NCBI GenBank assembly: GCA_900538365.1
Contig: UPXT01000036.1
Location: forward strand, 1-22,077
Origin: an uncultured Acidaminococcus sp.
GTDB taxonomy: Bacteria > Bacillota > Negativicutes > Acidaminococcales > Acidaminococcaceae
Length of the DNA: 22,077 nucleotides
Direction: 5' to 3'
A program made the translations under genes and the position numbers. Shown in pieces: positions 21,911-22,077 of the stretch. Position 1 is the first letter of the stretch. Each line of letters opens with the position of its first letter. The notes beneath the pieces were generated by a model that was not told the origin of the DNA, made no database searches, and was given only the letters and a program-made list of their open reading frames with translations.

Positions 21911-22077
21911 CCCCTTTGATTCCTATGGACAAAGGCCTTTTTTTGATGTACCATTGATATACCTTCAACTGTATATTTTTTATATTCATTTATTATGGAA
22001 AGGAAATATAGGAAAACAGGGGACTAAGCGTAAAATGTTTCTCGGTAGGGAAAAATAGTCCTTGCAAAATAAAGGGG
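21911..22077. other. AT-rich window end without a recognisable gene
   Basis: No coding frame with a ribosome site and no RNA gene was recognised. The segment is AT-rich at about 21930-22010 and may hold regulatory sequence for a gene outside the window. Confidence 0.3.

Noticed and set aside
21754..21954. A 66-codon minus-strand frame over the flippase promoter
   Set aside because: It covers the predicted promoter and terminator-like hairpins and has no ribosome site.
1..22077. CRISPR array, insertion sequence, phage genes, rRNA
   Set aside because: No regularly spaced direct repeats, transposase, integrase, phage structural genes or rRNA segments were found on either strand.

Overview
The window looks like chromosome of a diderm Firmicute (Negativicutes), most likely near Acidaminococcus. 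The clearest sign is an outer-membrane protein with signal peptide, one SLH domain, a short coiled coil and a C-terminal barrel (OmpM type). A second small outer-membrane barrel and a large autotransporter sit beside Firmicute-type features such as strong AGGAGG ribosome sites and U-rich intrinsic terminators. The genus is an inference; the class is fairly safe. Every protein gene is on the minus strand; only a tRNA-Arg(CCU) at the left edge is on the plus strand.

Layout from left to right. (1) 1-506: tRNA-Arg with promoter and terminator, then a gene-poor stretch with an unidentified open fragment. (2) 507-3655: an ArsR-type repressor gene broken by a 1-base shift in a G5 run, with its promoter and a palindromic operator, followed in the same direction by a class-3-like aldehyde dehydrogenase and a YqhD/butanol-dehydrogenase-like alcohol dehydrogenase. 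(3) 3657-4379: a small outer-membrane barrel gene with clear promoter and terminator. (4) 4380-8580: an apparently AT-richer block with a large autotransporter whose signal peptide lies in a different frame from its passenger. (5) 8590-11184: BrnQ amino-acid transporter, an SDR oxidoreductase and a cold-shock protein. (6) 11481-14261: a compact four-gene operon (pyridine-nucleotide-independent-looking thioredoxin reductase, lipoprotein, cyclophilin, GIY-YIG protein) with overlapping start/stop codons. (7) 14276-15345: a membrane-anchored M23 peptidase. (8) 15367-20037: a probable operon of cytosolic alpha/beta-hydrolase, SLC13-like permease, OmpM porin and LysR regulator. (9) 20050-21859: a SpoVB/MurJ-like MOP-family flippase.

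The most interesting unit is region 8. Its promoter (TTCATA, 17 bp, TATAAT) has a T-N11-A inverted repeat centred near -66, where LysR-family activators usually bind, and the only LysR gene in the window is the last gene of the same run. This reads as a self-contained porin, permease and esterase system for an unknown small ester or organic acid under its own regulator. Second is the thioredoxin-reductase homologue, which keeps the CATC redox site but lacks the NADPH-binding motifs, as in ferredoxin-dependent flavin thioredoxin reductases. Two genes (ArsR and autotransporter) have frame breaks at or beside short homopolymers. These could be sequencing errors, decay or phase-variable OFF states, and the sequence alone cannot decide.
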